Position numbers and translations under genes: made by a program
Part shown: positions 1 through 5,349 of the stretch, piece by piece
Layout: each line of letters opens with the position of its first letter
How positions within the stretch are numbered: the stretch's first letter is position 1
Assembly (NCBI GenBank): GCA_024276805.1
Contig: JAJRWJ010000153.1
Span: forward strand, 1-5,349
From: Gammaproteobacteria bacterium
Lineage (GTDB): Bacteria; Pseudomonadota; Gammaproteobacteria; Methylococcales; Methylomonadaceae
DNA length: 5,349 nt
Reading direction: 5' to 3'
Notes under the pieces: model-generated
The model's database searches: none
Told to the model about the DNA's origin: nothing
What the model saw: the letters and a program-made list of their open reading frames with translations, nothing else

Positions 1-581
1 GGGTCCCATTTGGTCAGAAACCAGGACAGGATATCGATGAACACCGCCAGAAAAGGAACCACTATCAACGGATACTTAAGCCAGCTGGGCAATACCGTCA
101 ACCTGAAAATAGAACCCAGTATGAACAACACCAGCCCGATCCCGAACAAATGAATATGGGAAAGTTTGACCAGGGTATGCAAGGATTCGCCGGTATCGAC
201 TTCAGCAACCTCCCGTATACCTTCATAACTGGACAAGTCAGGAATTTTCAATCCCGAAGCCGGCGTGTGGCATTGCAGACAGGTCTTGGCCAGAATGGGC
301 TGGATCCTCGCTGTATAATCCACTCTGGGGGCGCCCCTTTTAAGCCATTCGACAATCACATGGCGGTCTTCAGCCTCGATATAAGCGGCCATCGGCCCGC
401 GAATCGCCGCTTCCAGCCTGGTGCCACTGCGGTTGCCGTAATAAGTGTCGACAACATCCTCGATGGATAACCCCGGTCTGCCATCATGCCCCTGATGGGA
501 GGTATACAGATAAGACATCGCCATCAGATAGGCCACCCCCGTCAACAACAGATAACAGGTGAATAACAGTCTTTCATCCAT
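1..581 (-). CDS. Membrane-anchored monohaem c-type cytochrome protein, C-terminus cut by window edge
   Basis: This frame is open from an ATG at 581 to the left edge with no stop, giving at least 194 residues; it begins MDERLLFTCY. A hydrophobic helix spans about residues 6-23. A soluble, presumably periplasmic, part follows, with a CLQCH haem c attachment motif (C101, C104, H105) inside a segment resembling the PIL...CxxCH...PDLSSY pattern of planctomycete-type and similar cytochromes. Two more hydrophobic helices lie at about 143-159 and 169-187, preceded by a His-Ile-His (142-144) at the membrane edge. An in-frame stop at 615-617 and no other upstream start leave ATG 581 as the start. The ribosome site is weak (GTGGG directly before the ATG). 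I do not recognise a named family. It lies 226 bases after the short cytochrome gene in the same direction, so it could share a transcript or have its own promoter. A role in inner-membrane electron transfer is inferred from the haem motif and helices. The frame and haem motif are certain; the function is open. Confidence 0.85.
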   Translation of the reverse strand, partial: MDERLLFTCYLLLTGVAYLMAMSYLYTSHQGHDGRPGLSIEDVVDTYYGNRSGTRLEAAIRGPMAAYIEAEDRHVIVEWLKRGAPRVDYTARIQPILAKTCLQCHTPASGLKIPDLSSYEGIREVAEVDTGESLHTLVKLSHIHLFGIGLVLFILGSIFRLTVLPSWLKYPLIVVPFLAVFIDILSWFLTKWD

Positions 582-807
582 CCCACAATCGAGAAAACTC
601 CGGGACGACTTTTTTTATAGGGCATTTTGCATACCGCTTCCTAACCTGCAACGGTACGCAGTGCGCACCTGCATTGAATAATCCGACAGAACAATATCAG
701 TGCCTGTGCATTGAACACAGACAGCAACCCGGCACAGAAAAATACTTTCATGCTATTTTCTGTTTTCTTTTCACACAAGCCCATGAATGGCTGTTCATAG
801 TCGCTGA
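582..807 (-). other. Spacer between the short cytochrome gene and the membrane cytochrome gene
   Basis: No convincing gene is present. Read on the minus strand it holds an AT-rich imperfect stem-loop at about 735-763 (ACAGAAAATA against TATTTTTCTGT, with one extra T). It also has two copies of TTCAATGCA (one near 709, one near 673) and an 8-base palindrome GTGCGCAC near 660-667. A TATAAA hexamer followed by an A-run (614-619) sits about 33 bases before the membrane cytochrome start and could be a -10 element, but no good -35 lies at the right distance. None of these is strong enough to be called a terminator or promoter with confidence. Confidence 0.4.
641..751 (-). CDS. Doubtful 36-residue ORF with a signal-peptide-like start
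   Basis: An ATG at 751 opens a 36-codon frame ending in TAG at 641. The protein begins MKVFFCAGLLSVFNAQA, which looks like a secretion signal (one Lys, a hydrophobic core, then AQA), and continues with a second hydrophobic patch and three more Cys residues. There is no clear ribosome binding site ahead of it and the region overlaps AT-rich stem-loop sequence. It could be a small membrane or secreted peptide, the eroded start of a former gene, or chance. I give it low weight. Confidence 0.15.
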   Translation of the reverse strand: MKVFFCAGLLSVFNAQALILFCRIIQCRCALRTVAG

Positions 808-1110
808 CTAATTGGCAGACTTCAGATATTCCACAATTGCGTTGGCATCCTGCGCCGTCAAATTAGCCCTGACCCGCATATGCATTACTGCCACATCCCA
901 TTGCGCATCACTGTAGGACTCCGGTGGCCGCATATTGTGGCAACGCGCACAATTGTCCGCCCACAACTGTACTCCGTTAGTTGCTGTCGATTGCGGCGTC
1001 AGTCCGTCGCCCTGCTGCTGAATCGGCGTTGCAGAACTGCAGGCGGTAAGCAGGAGAAGCACCGCTGAAAAACCTGTCATAAATGAATAGTTGAATTTTC
1101 TGAACATCAT
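808..1110 (-). CDS. Very short monohaem cytochrome c lipoprotein
   Basis: This 100-residue protein has a lipoprotein signal: basic N-terminus, hydrophobic stretch 11-22 and lipobox LTAC with the acylated Cys at 24. The +2 residue is Ser, not Asp, so by the Lol rule the lipoprotein should go to the outer membrane and face the periplasm. The mature part is only about 77 residues. A linker rich in Gln, Ser and Thr leads to a CARCH haem site (C54, C57, H58). Then come W71 and the segment MHMRVRANLT (76-85), where M76, H77 or M78 could be the second haem ligand, and a final amphipathic helix (IVEYLK). The start is ATG 1110 or the adjoining ATG 1107. GAGGAAG at 1112-1118 lies four bases from the first and seven from the second, so the second is slightly better spaced. 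The gene begins six bases after the porin stop and its ribosome site overlaps that stop, so the two are almost surely co-transcribed and perhaps translationally coupled. The partner and electron route are unknown. Confidence 0.9.
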   Translation of the reverse strand: MMFRKFNYSFMTGFSAVLLLLTACSSATPIQQQGDGLTPQSTATNGVQLWADNCARCHNMRPPESYSDAQWDVAVMHMRVRANLTAQDANAIVEYLKSAN

Positions 1111-1111
1111 A

Positions 1112-1118
1112 CTTCCTC
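1112..1118 (-). promoter_or_regulatory. Ribosome binding site overlapping the porin stop codon
   Basis: GAGGAAG on the minus strand shares its first two bases with the TGA stop of the porin gene (1117-1119). This arrangement suggests the short cytochrome is translated by ribosomes finishing the porin, tying the amounts of the two proteins together. Confidence 0.7.
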
Positions 1119-2421
1119 AAAAACCGCTGGTTACCTGGAAAAGTACTGCATTGTCATCCTGCGCCCCTTGTTTGTTGTCAAACTGATAGGCAAATTTAAT
1201 CATGGTGCTGGCTGCCAGATAATAATTGAGACCAACCGTCCAACGCTGCTCATCATTGAAATTCGGCGCATCGGGGAGGTTGATCCAGTCATAACGCAAG
1301 ACACTTTCAAAATCCCTGATCATAAACAACCTGGATAAACTGGGGCGATAGGCAATTTGTGCATATCCACCGGAGCTGTGATTATTGAACGCCAGGCTGG
1401 GACTGCTGGAACGGTCGATCTGCCGGTCGGCAAACTGTCCCCGTAAATCTATGGTGCCCAGGATTATTTTACTTGTGCGTGCATAGTTCAAATCCACGAC
1501 ATGGGTCACTACATCCAGCGTACCGCCATTGAGATCACCGACTCCGGCGACTTCAAACCCGTAGCCCAGCTCGAAGCCGGAAAAAGGCAGCCAGCCGATG
1601 TGGCCGCCTACCGCCTTGTTGTTGTTGCTGTCGGTGAAATCCTTGAAACTCAAACTGCCATCACTGCGCATGGAAGGGCCATTGGAGACATATAAGGCAT
1701 ATTCGCCGCGCATCGATCCAAGAGGCACCCCGCCTCTGACCTGCAGACCGAGCTGGGAACCCGCCTGGATACGATTGTTTCCCACCATGGTAAGCGGTTT
1801 GTCGACCAGTTTGTTGATCCATGTCGGATGCAGGCGTTCAATGAAATAGTTGGACGGATTGAGGAATTTCCCCACGCCAACAGTGACATAGTTATTCAAC
1901 AAATAAGAAAGCTGGGCGAATTCCAGCCCGACATTGGTCGAATTGTCTTCAAGTTCCAGCTCCAGCTCTCCTTCGAAAATCAGATCCTCCCGAAGCCGCC
2001 ACAAAAAAATCGGATTGAATCCGGCATTGAACGAGGACCTGGAACTTTGAGAATCCGTATAGCCGGCGAAGGCATATCCAGTCAGTAAAAAGCCTGTCGT
2101 GCCATCATCCAGGGCTTCGTTTTGCGCCTTCAGGGTTTTGACTTCCTCCTGAAGTTCGCTGATGTCTTTCTCGGTTTTTGCCAGCTGATCCGGCTGCCCG
2201 CCCGCTGACTGTTTTGTCGCGGCCTGCTGGGGCCTGGACTGCTGTTGCAGAAGAAACTGCACCTGCTCCTGCAGCTTCGTCATTTCACTCTTCAATTGAT
2301 CATATTGTTTTTTGGAAACATATTGATCATTTTTGTCAGGATCTTGTGCATAAGCCAATTTTCCTGTTGTCAGGAAAATGAGCATAATGGCGCTGACAAA
2401 AAGCATTAGCCTGTTGTTCAT
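1117..2421 (-). CDS. Outer-membrane porin with N-terminal coiled coil
   Basis: From ATG 2421 this is a 434-residue protein. The frame could be opened 26 codons earlier, at 2499, but ATG 2421 is preceded by a strong GGGGAGGT site and directly starts a normal signal peptide (MNNRLMLF, hydrophobic to about 18, cleavage after AYA at 25), so 2421 is chosen. Residues 38-60 and 74-104 are charged and heptad-like (L43, M47, L50, V54, L57), split by a Gln/Pro/Ala linker, and predict a periplasmic coiled coil that may trimerise. From about 110 onward there are alternating polar and hydrophobic strands with Gly/aromatic turns, such as WRLREDLIFEGELELELED (141-159), and the chain ends in Phe, as expected for BAM-assembled barrels. 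The layout resembles coiled-coil porins of the DcaP or OprP/OprO kind, but I cannot fix the family or substrate. It lies between two haem lipoprotein genes and is closely coupled to the downstream one. Confidence 0.88.
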   Translation of the reverse strand: MNNRLMLFVSAIMLIFLTTGKLAYAQDPDKNDQYVSKKQYDQLKSEMTKLQEQVQFLLQQQSRPQQAATKQSAGGQPDQLAKTEKDISELQEEVKTLKAQNEALDDGTTGFLLTGYAFAGYTDSQSSRSSFNAGFNPIFLWRLREDLIFEGELELELEDNSTNVGLEFAQLSYLLNNYVTVGVGKFLNPSNYFIERLHPTWINKLVDKPLTMVGNNRIQAGSQLGLQVRGGVPLGSMRGEYALYVSNGPSMRSDGSLSFKDFTDSNNNKAVGGHIGWLPFSGFELGYGFEVAGVGDLNGGTLDVVTHVVDLNYARTSKIILGTIDLRGQFADRQIDRSSSPSLAFNNHSSGGYAQIAYRPSLSRLFMIRDFESVLRYDWINLPDAPNFNDEQRWTVGLNYYLAASTMIKFAYQFDNKQGAQDDNAVLFQVTSGF

Positions 2422-2426
2422 AAGAT

Positions 2427-2434
2427 ACCTCCCC
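2427..2434 (-). promoter_or_regulatory. Strong ribosome binding site that fixes the porin start
   Basis: GGGGAGGT on the minus strand ends five bases before ATG 2421. It decides in favour of the 434-residue form over the longer reading from 2499, whose extra residues (MPVLPGRSAESK...) would spoil the signal peptide. Confidence 0.8.
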
Positions 2435-2533
2435 GATATCACATGATGAATGGAGTCAAGAACTTTACTTTCAGCTGATCTACCCGGCAAAACCGGCATC
2501 CCGTTCTAAAACAGACGGTCAGGATGGCATGTT

Positions 2534-2580
2534 TCCAGGGAATCAGCGGCATTGCTTTTTCCTTGAAAACATTCCCAGGA
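2534..2580 (-). other. Imperfect stem-loop between the cytochrome and porin genes
   Basis: Arms at 2534-2543 and 2571-2580 pair over ten positions with one A-A mismatch (GGGAAT against ATTCCC plus TCC against GGA). Inside the loop a second small stem pairs TTTTC (2557-2561) with GAAAA (2565-2569). No T-run follows on either strand, so it is not a classical terminator. It lies 23 bases after the cytochrome stop and could act as an mRNA processing or stability element that separates cytochrome and porin levels. The pairing is visible; the function is inference. Confidence 0.4.
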
Positions 2581-2602
2581 CTGCCGTCACAAAGGGAATA
2601 CT

Positions 2603-2983
2603 TTATTCGTGGGTAAATTTTTCACGCATATATTTCAATACCTCCTTGATATCCTGCTCGGTTAAGTTCAGATCACCTCCCTTGGCCGGCATAGCCATGG
2701 GACTTCCCGGGGTTTTCAGGCCTTCCTTGACATGTTTGATATGCTGGAACAATGCCGCATCCGAATCGGCATCTTTTCTGAAACCCGCAACCTGGGTCAA
2801 ATCCGGCACTCCGGCAAAGGCGCCGGTTCCATCGCCGCCATGACAGGCGGCGCAATCTTTCTGGTAAATTTTCATGCCAGCGGCATTTTGTACTTCAGGC
2901 ATCGTTGTGGATTGCAAGGGTTCCTTATCATATCCCGCACAGGCGGACAAAAACAACATCAATAATACTAACGGTTTCTGCAT
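2603..2983 (-). CDS. Monohaem class I cytochrome c lipoprotein
   Basis: This 126-residue protein starts at ATG 2983, seven bases after AGAGGA (2991-2996). The first 14 residues are a short lipoprotein signal with lipobox LSAC and the acylated Cys at 15. The +2 residue is Ala, so outer-membrane sorting is expected. After a short linker, helix GMKIYQKDCAACHGGDGTG carries the haem motif C44, C47, H48 and the usual Gly-rich follow-up. The PDLTQV segment (60-65) is common in class I cytochromes. M98 in SPMAMPAKGG is the probable sixth haem ligand (M96 is an alternative), and LTEQDIKEVLKYMR is the typical C-terminal helix. Size and order match a small single-domain electron carrier. It is separated from the pump gene by a probable terminator and may head the downstream unit with the porin 181 bases further on. 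Its redox partner cannot be named from sequence. Confidence 0.93.
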   Translation of the reverse strand: MQKPLVLLMLFLSACAGYDKEPLQSTTMPEVQNAAGMKIYQKDCAACHGGDGTGAFAGVPDLTQVAGFRKDADSDAALFQHIKHVKEGLKTPGSPMAMPAKGGDLNLTEQDIKEVLKYMREKFTHE

Positions 2984-3009
2984 CTTGTTTTCCTCTTTAC
3001 TTGAAATTC

Positions 3010-3041
3010 ACTATACAACTTATGAGCAACACCCATGTCAA
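3010..3041 (-). promoter_or_regulatory. Candidate promoter for the cytochrome-porin group
   Basis: On the minus strand a perfect TTGACA (3036-3041) is followed by TATAGT (3010-3015), five of six to the -10 consensus. The spacer is 20 bases, longer than the favoured 16-18, so either the promoter is weak or activator-assisted (MerR-type regulators act on long spacers, usually 19-20), or the match is partly chance. It would give a leader of roughly 20 bases before the cytochrome start at 2983. No copper-regulator operator could be recognised with confidence. Confidence 0.4.
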
Positions 3042-3264
3042 AGGCCAGGTATCCGCAGAAGAGGGTTTCTGCTACGGCCCGTTGCCTGAAACTGGTCAGG
3101 AATGGACAAAAACAACATTCACAACCGGCCAGTGAAGCTTGGACACCGCCCGATTCTTGCGGAACCGATAGCCCACTCCCGATGTGGCAGTTGCCCGGTT
3201 TATAGCATGCTCGTTCCCTGCGCTTACTCCCACTGTAACCGGCCCTTTGCCTGTTTAAAAGTCA

Positions 3265-3297
3265 CCACAGAGAAAATTGAACTTTTTTCCTCTGTGG
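3265..3297 (-). terminator. Probable terminator hairpin after the RND pump gene
   Basis: CCACAGAG (3265-3272) and CTCTGTGG (3290-3297) form a perfect eight-base stem. Inside it, four A-T pairs extend the helix past one bulged G, leaving an eight-base loop. It starts about 30 bases after the pump stop codon. The T-run after the stem on the minus strand is short and offset (TGACTTTT), so intrinsic termination may be inefficient. A smaller hairpin lies between it and the stop. Confidence 0.55.
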
Positions 3298-3311
3298 CGT
3301 GGCTTGTTGTT

Positions 3312-3325
3312 CCAGTCTCTACTGG
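3312..3325 (-). repeat. Small perfect hairpin at the pump stop codon
   Basis: CCAGT and ACTGG pair over a four-base loop directly beyond the TAA of the pump gene (3328-3330). With the larger hairpin at 3265-3297 it makes a tandem 3' end structure that may protect the pump mRNA. Confidence 0.4.
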
Positions 3326-3327
3326 GA

Positions 3328-5349
3328 TTAAGTTTTCTCAAGCTCCCGTCTTTTCTGCCATTCCTGAAACTGCAGGACGAAACTGTAGATTACCGGCAGC
3401 ACCAGCAGATTCAGAATCAGCACCGTCAGCATGCCGCCCAGCATCGGCGCGGCGATACGGTGCGTAACGTCGGAACCGGTGCCACTGCTGTACATGATGG
3501 GAATCAACCCGGCCATGGTGGAAACAGCGGTCATTGCCACCGGCCGCACTCTCAGCGAAGTTGCCGATTGTGCCGCATCCCTTATTTCCGCCGTACTCAA
3601 CGGTATTTCACTTGCCGCGCGGCGTTTGGCAATTTCGATGTCGATAAAGCTCAGCACCAGCACGCCGATTTCCGCCGCCATCCCGGCCAGCGCGATGAAA
3701 CCCACGTAGACGGCTACGGACAGATTGTAATCATTCATATAAATCAGCCAGATACCGCCGATCACACCGAAAGGCAGCGCAAGCATGATGATGACCGGTT
3801 CATTGATATTGCGAAAGTTGAAATACAGCAGTAAAAAGATGATCAACAGGGTCGCCGGCACCACGATTTGCAGGCGTTTGGCGGCCCGTTCCATGTATTC
3901 GAACTGCCCCGACCAGAAAATGGTGTAACCGGGAGGAACGTCGACCTGTTCGGCCAGAACCCTCTTGGCATCAGCGACAAAACCACCAATATCGGAGGTT
4001 TTGATATCGACATAGATCCAGGCATTGGGACGGGCGTCTTCACTCTTGATGGAGGGTGGTCCACGCCGGAGTACCAGTTTGGCGACCATGGTCAATGGAA
4101 TCTGCACTCCGGTCGGTGTGGGGATCAAAACCCGCCGCAGATTTTCCAGGTTATCACGCAATTCCCTGGGATAACGCAGGTTGACCGGGTAACGCTCCAG
4201 ACCCTCGACCGTCTCGGTAATATTCATCCCGCCGACGGCGCTTTGAATGACATCCTGCACATCGCCGACGGTCAACCCATAACGCGAGGCCTGTTCCCGG
4301 TCGATATCGAAATCCAGATAATAACCACCCACGGCCCGGTCACCAAAAGCGGACAATGTATCCGGCATCATTTTCATGGCTTGTTCTATATCTTTCGAGA
4401 CGCGTTGCAGCACCGTCAGATCTGGACCGGCAACCTTGATGCCTATCGGTGTCTTGATCCCGGTCGACAACATATCGATACGGGTTTTGATGGGCATGGT
4501 CCAGGCATTGGCGACACCTGGAAATTTGATCGCCTTGTCCATTTCACTCATCAGTTGCTGTGTGGTTTTATTCGGATCCGGCCATTTATCCTTGGGTTTG
4601 AGGCGAATGGTCGTCTCCGTCATCGACAATGGCGCCGCATCGGTGGCGGTTTCCGCCCGTCCCACCTTGCCAAAGACATGATGCACTTCCGGAAAGGTTT
4701 TCAGGATCCTGTCGGTTTGTTGCAGCACCTCCTTGGCCTTGGTGATGGAAATACCCGGAAAGGTCGTCGGCATATACAAAATATCCCCCTCGTCCAATGG
4801 CGGCATGAATTCGCTGCCCAATTTCGAATAGGGATAATAAGTCGCAACCAATAAGCCCAAAGCCAGGATGATCGTCACACCACGCCAACGCATCGCCAGC
4901 TTCAATGACGGAGTATGCACCGCATGCAACAACTGATTGACAGGATTTTGATGTTCGGAGATGACCTTGCCGCGGATCAAATAGCCCATCATCACCGGCA
5001 CCAGGGTAATGGCAAGAATGGCGGCGGCGGCCATCGAATAGGTGGCGGTGAAAGCCAACGGACTGAACAGACGTCCTTCCTGGGCCTGCATCGTGAATAT
5101 AGGCAGGAAGGAGACGGTAATGACCAGCAGTGAAAAAAACAATGCCGGTCCTACTTCTAGAGAAGACTCCATGATTGCCTGCCAGCGTTCGTCTATGGTC
5201 AAATCCGAACCCTTGTCTTCAGCGGCTTTGGCAAGATGCTTGTGGGCATTCTCCACCATGACGATGGCGCCATCGACCATCGTACCAATGGTGATTGCAA
5301 TGCCGCCCAGGGACATGATATTGGCATTCAGCCCCTGGAAATTCATCAC
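3328..5349 (-). CDS. cusA: CusA-type Cu(I)/Ag(I) efflux RND pump, N-terminal third off window
   Basis: This is 673 residues in an open frame that continues past the right edge (the first codon in view is GTG, an internal Val). It matches the part of E. coli CusA from about residue 380 to the end. The product is the inner-membrane proton-driven pump of a CusCBA-like tripartite system that expels monovalent copper or silver. TM4 carries MVDGAIVMVENAHK, with the proton-relay Asp (26, E. coli D405) and Glu (33, E. coli E412). Further helices lie at about 67-88, 97-125, 155-173, 493-510, 516-538, 543-568, 601-620 and 631-658, with the second periplasmic porter/docking domain at about 174-490. The three methionines that bind Cu/Ag in CusA (M573, M623, M672) are all present as M193 (ILYMP), M243 (PLSMTETT) and M293 (RIDMLSTG), which separates it from CzcA-type Zn/Co/Cd pumps. 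The adaptor and outer-membrane channel genes are presumably upstream, beyond 5349. It ends with a short charged tail and is followed by tandem hairpins. Confidence 0.95.
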   Translation of the reverse strand: MMNFQGLNANIMSLGGIAITIGTMVDGAIVMVENAHKHLAKAAEDKGSDLTIDERWQAIMESSLEVGPALFFSLLVITVSFLPIFTMQAQEGRLFSPLAFTATYSMAAAAILAITLVPVMMGYLIRGKVISEHQNPVNQLLHAVHTPSLKLAMRWRGVTIILALGLLVATYYPYSKLGSEFMPPLDEGDILYMPTTFPGISITKAKEVLQQTDRILKTFPEVHHVFGKVGRAETATDAAPLSMTETTIRLKPKDKWPDPNKTTQQLMSEMDKAIKFPGVANAWTMPIKTRIDMLSTGIKTPIGIKVAGPDLTVLQRVSKDIEQAMKMMPDTLSAFGDRAVGGYYLDFDIDREQASRYGLTVGDVQDVIQSAVGGMNITETVEGLERYPVNLRYPRELRDNLENLRRVLIPTPTGVQIPLTMVAKLVLRRGPPSIKSEDARPNAWIYVDIKTSDIGGFVADAKRVLAEQVDVPPGYTIFWSGQFEYMERAAKRLQIVVPATLLIIFLLLYFNFRNINEPVIIMLALPFGVIGGIWLIYMNDYNLSVAVYVGFIALAGMAAEIGVLVLSFIDIEIAKRRAASEIPLSTAEIRDAAQSATSLRVRPVAMTAVSTMAGLIPIMYSSGTGSDVTHRIAAPMLGGMLTVLILNLLVLPVIYSFVLQFQEWQKRRELEKT

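Larger units (their letters stand above)
2984..3327 (-). other. Gene-free stretch between the RND pump and the cytochrome-porin group
   Basis: This 344-base region has no convincing gene on either strand. Apart from the terminator and promoter candidates listed separately, it holds a TGCTATAAA extended -10-like sequence on the minus strand (3199-3207) without a good -35. It also has a five-base stem CCTGA/TCAGG (3085-3100), two copies of AACCGGCC (3123-3130 and 3237-3244), and a second copy of GGACAAAAACAACAT (3104-3118), whose first copy lies inside the cytochrome signal-peptide coding region. Short frames on the plus strand here run into sequence antisense to the pump and have no ribosome site, so they are not called. 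Confidence 0.5.

Noticed and set aside
150..470. 106-residue plus-strand open frame
   Set aside because: It is antisense to the membrane cytochrome frame, which carries a CxxCH motif and membrane helices and is the more plausible gene.
735..763. Stem-loop after the short cytochrome gene as an intrinsic terminator
   Set aside because: The stem is AT-rich with a bulge and has no T-run behind it, so it is noted in the spacer entry but not called a terminator.
2454..2459. TTGACT as a -35 element for a porin promoter
   Set aside because: The only -10-like sequence after it (GATATC) is about 14 bases away, too close, and transcription would then begin at or inside the ribosome site.
2422..2499. 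Longer porin start at ATG 2499
   Set aside because: The extra 26 residues are polar and would sit in front of a clean signal peptide, while ATG 2421 has a strong, well-spaced ribosome site.
3102..3467. 121-residue plus-strand frame starting in the gap after the pump gene
   Set aside because: It has no ribosome site and no recognisable domain, it crosses the probable terminator hairpin, and it runs into antisense pump sequence.
3277..3834. 185-residue plus-strand open frame
   Set aside because: Nearly all of it is antisense to the CusA C-terminus, it is rich in His, Gln and Arg as expected for a mirror frame, and it lacks a ribosome site.
3868..4854. Long 328-residue plus-strand open frame
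   Set aside because: It lies wholly antisense to the well-supported CusA coding region, its translation shows His/Gln/Gly-rich composition typical of a shadow frame, and it has no recognisable domain.

Overview
The window is a run of five co-directional genes on the minus strand from a Gram-negative bacterium. The evidence for Gram-negative is a heavy-metal RND pump, an outer-membrane porin and two lipoprotein cytochromes. Base composition looks close to even. The style of the cytochromes and of the porin fits a gammaproteobacterium, possibly a methanotroph-like or other respiratory lineage, but that placement is inference and not proven by the sequence.

Layout in transcription order (right to left). 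(1) 5349-3328 holds the C-terminal two thirds of a CusA-type Cu(I)/Ag(I) RND pump, with its N-terminus off the window. (2) 3327-2984 is a 344-base gap with a hairpin terminator candidate behind the pump gene and a promoter candidate ahead of the next gene. (3) 2983-2603 encodes a small monohaem class I cytochrome c lipoprotein. (4) 2602-2422 is a spacer with an imperfect stem-loop. (5) 2421-1117 encodes a 434-residue porin with a signal peptide, an N-terminal coiled coil and a C-terminal Phe. (6) 1110-808 encodes a very short monohaem cytochrome lipoprotein, six bases after the porin stop codon with its ribosome site overlapping that stop. (7) 807-582 is a spacer. (8) 581 to beyond position 1 encodes a membrane-anchored protein with one c-type haem site and several membrane helices, cut by the left edge.

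How the parts may fit: the pump moves monovalent copper or silver out of the cell. Downstream lies a cytochrome-porin-cytochrome group whose two lipoproteins carry +2 residues expected to send them to the outer membrane, which is also where the porin sits. A further haem protein in the inner membrane follows. The simplest reading is a periplasmic or outer-membrane redox module beside a copper efflux locus. Whether it moves electrons across the outer membrane, senses or oxidises metal, or is merely adjacent cannot be told from the sequence alone. I saw no tRNA, rRNA, CRISPR array, insertion sequence or phage gene.
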